Source of the DNA: Mesorhizobium sp. NZP2077
Lineage (GTDB): Bacteria > Pseudomonadota > Alphaproteobacteria > Rhizobiales > Rhizobiaceae
Assembly: GCF_013170805.1 (NCBI RefSeq)
Contig: NZ_CP051293.1
Location: 2,548,001-2,612,000 of the forward strand
Direction: 5' to 3'
Length of the DNA stretch: 64,000 bases
Shown here one piece after another: positions 62,082-64,000 of this stretch. Numbering within the stretch: position 1 is the first letter of the stretch; each line of letters opens with the position of its first letter. Both the position numbers and the translations under genes were made by a program. The notes beneath the pieces are model-generated. The model saw nothing but the letters and a program-made list of their open reading frames with translations, made no database searches and was not told the DNA's origin.

Positions 62082-62477
62082 ATGAAGTTCATTGCTTGCG
62101 GCAGCGTGCCGACCATCATAGCGCCGGAAAAATACTTCACCGGCCGGGTTCTGCAGACGCCGATCATAGAGGCGGAGGCGCCGGCGCGCCTGAGAGCGAC
62201 GCTGGTCAGTTTCGAGCCCGGCGCGCGCACCCACTGGCACACGCATCCGCTTGGCCAGACACTCTATGTCACCTCCGGCGCCGGGCTTGCCCAGACATCG
62301 GGTGGCCCGGTCCAGGAGATCAGGGCCGGCGACGTCATCTGGTTCGCGCCCGGCGAAAAGCACTGGCATGGTGCCGGGCCGAAGACGGCAATGACACATA
62401 TCGCCATGCAGGAGGCACTCGACGGCGTCCATGCCGACTGGCTGGAAGCGGTTTCCGGCGAGCAGTATGGCAGCTGA
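62082..62477 (+). CDS. Cupin-domain protein (mandelonitrile-lyase/quercetinase-like)
   Basis: 131 residues from ATG at 62082. Cupin motif 1 GARTHWHTHPLGQTLYVTSG near residue 47 supplies three metal-binding His; motif 2 GDVIWFAPGEKHWHGAG near 85 supplies the fourth. Resembles small cupins annotated as (R)-mandelonitrile lyases or carboxymuconolactone-associated proteins. Followed 24 bp on by an MFS exporter, possibly one operon. Confidence 0.8.
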   Translation: MKFIACGSVPTIIAPEKYFTGRVLQTPIIEAEAPARLRATLVSFEPGARTHWHTHPLGQTLYVTSGAGLAQTSGGPVQEIRAGDVIWFAPGEKHWHGAGPKTAMTHIAMQEALDGVHADWLEAVSGEQYGS

Positions 62478-62501
62478 GCCTGGCCGCCTGTAGAAATCAT
62501 C

Positions 62502-64000
62502 ATGCCGAAGAACCGCCTGCCGCTCGTTGCCGCCGTCTATCTCGGCTCGTTCGTCGCTCTGCTCGATGTCAGCATCGTCAATGTCGCGCTGCCGACCATC
62601 CAGCAGGCGCTGCAGACCGATTTCGGCGGCCTGCAATGGGTGGTCGACGCCTACACGCTGTGCCTGTCCGCCTTCATGCTGTCGTCGGGCCTGATCGGCG
62701 ACCGCTATGGCCGTAAGCGATCGTGGCTGGCGGGGGTCGGCATCTTCGTGGCGGGCTCGCTGATCTGCGCGGTCGCGCCCAATTTGACGGCGCTGCTGGC
62801 CGGCCGGGTGGTGCAAGGCATTGCCGGCTCGCTGCTCATTCCGGGCGCGCTGTCGATCCTGACGCAGGCCTTCCCCGATCCGCGCGAGCGGGCCGGCGTC
62901 ATCGGCGGCTGGGCCTCGTTCGCGGCCATTTCCCTGCTGGTCGGTCCGGTGCTGGGCGGCATCCTGGTGCAGACGGTCGGCTGGCAGAGCATCTTCCTGA
63001 TCAACCTGCCGCTTGGCCTGGTTACGATCGTGCTCGGCGCTGTTTCGATCGATGAGACGGCGCATCCCGAACATGCCCATCTCGACCTTATCGGCCTGGC
63101 GCTTTCGATCCTGTGGCTCGGCTCGCTGACCTTCGGCCTGATCTCGGCCGGGGAGACCGGCTGGAATGACCCCAGGACGGTCACGGCGATCGTCGCCGGC
63201 GTCGTTGGCCTGGCGGTCTTCCTCGGCTTCGAGGCACGCACGGCACGGCCCATGCTGCCGCTCAGCCTGTTCCGCGACGTGCGCTTTGCCGTTGCCAACG
63301 TCGCCTCGTTCGCACTCGGCTTCACCTCCTACACCAGCGTCTTTTTCTTCTCGATGTTCCTGCAGCAGGTGCAAGGCTGGTCGCCGACGCAGACCGGCCT
63401 GCGCATGGCGCCGGCCTTCATCGTCCAGATGGTGGTGTCGCCTTTTGTCGGCAAGCTCAGTGCCCGGTACGGCCATTCGTCGCTAATGACAGCGGGCTAT
63501 GTGCTGATCGGCCTTTCCATGCTCGGCATGTGCTGGGCCGGACCGTCGACACCCTATTGGGTGCTTTGCGTTCTGTTCGCGATTGGCGGCCTCGGCAATT
63601 CGTTGGCGATCCCGACCGGCAGTGCTGCCGCCATGTCCTATGCGCCACGCGAGCGCTCGGGCATGGTGTCGGCGGTCATCAACGCCACCCGCCAGAGCGG
63701 ACTTGCCATCGGCATCGCGCTGCTCGGCGCCCTGATGAGCATGCGGGCGACCAGCCTGCTGACTGGATATCTCAGCGATGCGGATGTGCCCAATGCCGAA
63801 GCGGTGGCCCACGCCGCCATATCACGGCATGATTTCGCCACCGACGCGGCAATGGGCGAAAGCGGCGTGCACGAACTGTTCGCGACGGCCTATGCCGGCG
63901 GCTTCCACGCCGCGATGCTGACAGCGGCGATTGCCGCGTTTGTCACCGCGGCACTGTTGATCGCTGTACTCGCGCCAGCCGAGGCGCGCTCGGCCAGGGA
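62502..64000 (+). CDS. DHA2-family MFS drug exporter, cut by the right window edge
   Basis: 499 codons visible from ATG at 62502. Fourteen-helix DHA2/EmrB/QacA pattern: LLDVSIVNVALPTIQQ in helix 1 (motif D1), GLIGDRYGRKRSWLAGV (motif A), LLAGRVVQGIAGSLLIPGAL (motif B) and GPVLGGILVQTVGWQSIF (motif C, antiporter signature). Proton-coupled export of toxic compounds. The C-terminus is beyond the window. Confidence 0.9.
   Translation, partial: MPKNRLPLVAAVYLGSFVALLDVSIVNVALPTIQQALQTDFGGLQWVVDAYTLCLSAFMLSSGLIGDRYGRKRSWLAGVGIFVAGSLICAVAPNLTALLAGRVVQGIAGSLLIPGALSILTQAFPDPRERAGVIGGWASFAAISLLVGPVLGGILVQTVGWQSIFLINLPLGLVTIVLGAVSIDETAHPEHAHLDLIGLALSILWLGSLTFGLISAGETGWNDPRTVTAIVAGVVGLAVFLGFEARTARPMLPLSLFRDVRFAVANVASFALGFTSYTSVFFFSMFLQQVQGWSPTQTGLRMAPAFIVQMVVSPFVGKLSARYGHSSLMTAGYVLIGLSMLGMCWAGPSTPYWVLCVLFAIGGLGNSLAIPTGSAAAMSYAPRERSGMVSAVINATRQSGLAIGIALLGALMSMRATSLLTGYLSDADVPNAEAVAHAAISRHDFATDAAMGESGVHELFATAYAGGFHAAMLTAAIAAFVTAALLIAVLAPAEARSAR

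Noticed and set aside
1..64000. CRISPR arrays, tRNA or rRNA genes
   Set aside because: No regularly spaced repeats, cloverleaf with TTCGA arm and CCA context, or rRNA-conserved segments were seen on reading both strands.

Overview
The window reads as a chromosomal segment of a high-GC alphaproteobacterium of the order Rhizobiales, most likely Mesorhizobium or a close relative. Support comes from family content (DUF1344, DUF2778, DUF3137 and DUF3775 proteins, tandem extensin-like proteins), an lrp-trxB-lsrB neighbourhood with an AbcR-type small RNA nearby, a PrsDE/ExsH-type glycanase secretion locus, and several dispersed rhizobial intergenic palindromes. This assignment rests on recognition of families only; no search was run. 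No rRNA, tRNA or CRISPR array was seen.

Layout. 1-9.4 kb: 3'-truncated uvrB, a cell-wall L,D-transpeptidase-like protein (DUF2778), then a three-gene unit: a protein-isoaspartate methyltransferase with a twin-arginine signal, a polytopic membrane protein with a spermidine-synthase-like domain, and an exported hydrolase. 9.4-20.8 kb: accessory material, with an orphan Imm42-type immunity gene, a LysR/dioxygenase pair, an EF-hand gene broken by one in-frame TGA, a CapA-like phosphoesterase, DUF3137 and DUF1344 proteins, an exported FAD oxidase, and an IS630-type element with an A7 frameshift site. 20.8-24.9 kb: membrane proteins, an 879-bp gene-poor stretch with a terminator and possible RNA, and a lipid kinase. 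25-28.7 kb: a translationally coupled GMC oxidoreductase / enolase-superfamily dehydratase / beta-hydroxyacid dehydrogenase operon, probably for a sugar acid. 29-35 kb: purC, a thioesterase, an HxlR regulator with its palindromic operator and flavin reductase target, an MBL hydrolase, a decayed second HxlR gene and an EamA transporter.

35-40 kb is an island: an RTX-type family-16 glycanase with its own type I secretion ABC protein and adaptor. It lies between an intact CNNM/CorC-type gene (40.0-41.3 kb) and a diverged 111-bp copy of that gene's 3' end (35.06-35.17 kb). 41-47 kb holds LssY_C, ChaC, two extensin-family proteins, DUF3775, a TPR protein and greA. 47.4-55.5 kb is the LPS inner-core heptose locus: waaC, waaF and hldD on the minus strand, and hldE, gmhA and gmhB on the plus strand followed by a glycosyltransferase. 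A Phd/PemK-like toxin-antitoxin pair and a LysE exporter sit between the two halves. 55.7-61.7 kb carries lrp, trxB, lsrB, a small methyltransferase, an sRNA-rich intergenic region with AbcR, and an EF-G-like GTPase. The window ends with a cupin protein and a truncated DHA2-type MFS exporter.

Functional threads: the heptose genes supply and transfer ADP-heptose for LPS core; the RTX glycanase and type I secretion genes form a self-contained export unit for polysaccharide trimming, lacking only an outer-membrane channel; lsrB, lrp, trxB and AbcR form a redox and nutrient-uptake regulatory node. The two parts I would look at first are the Tat-signal methyltransferase/membrane synthase/hydrolase unit (4.9-9.4 kb) and the RNA-like intergenic regions at 23.1-23.96 kb and 59.1-59.65 kb.
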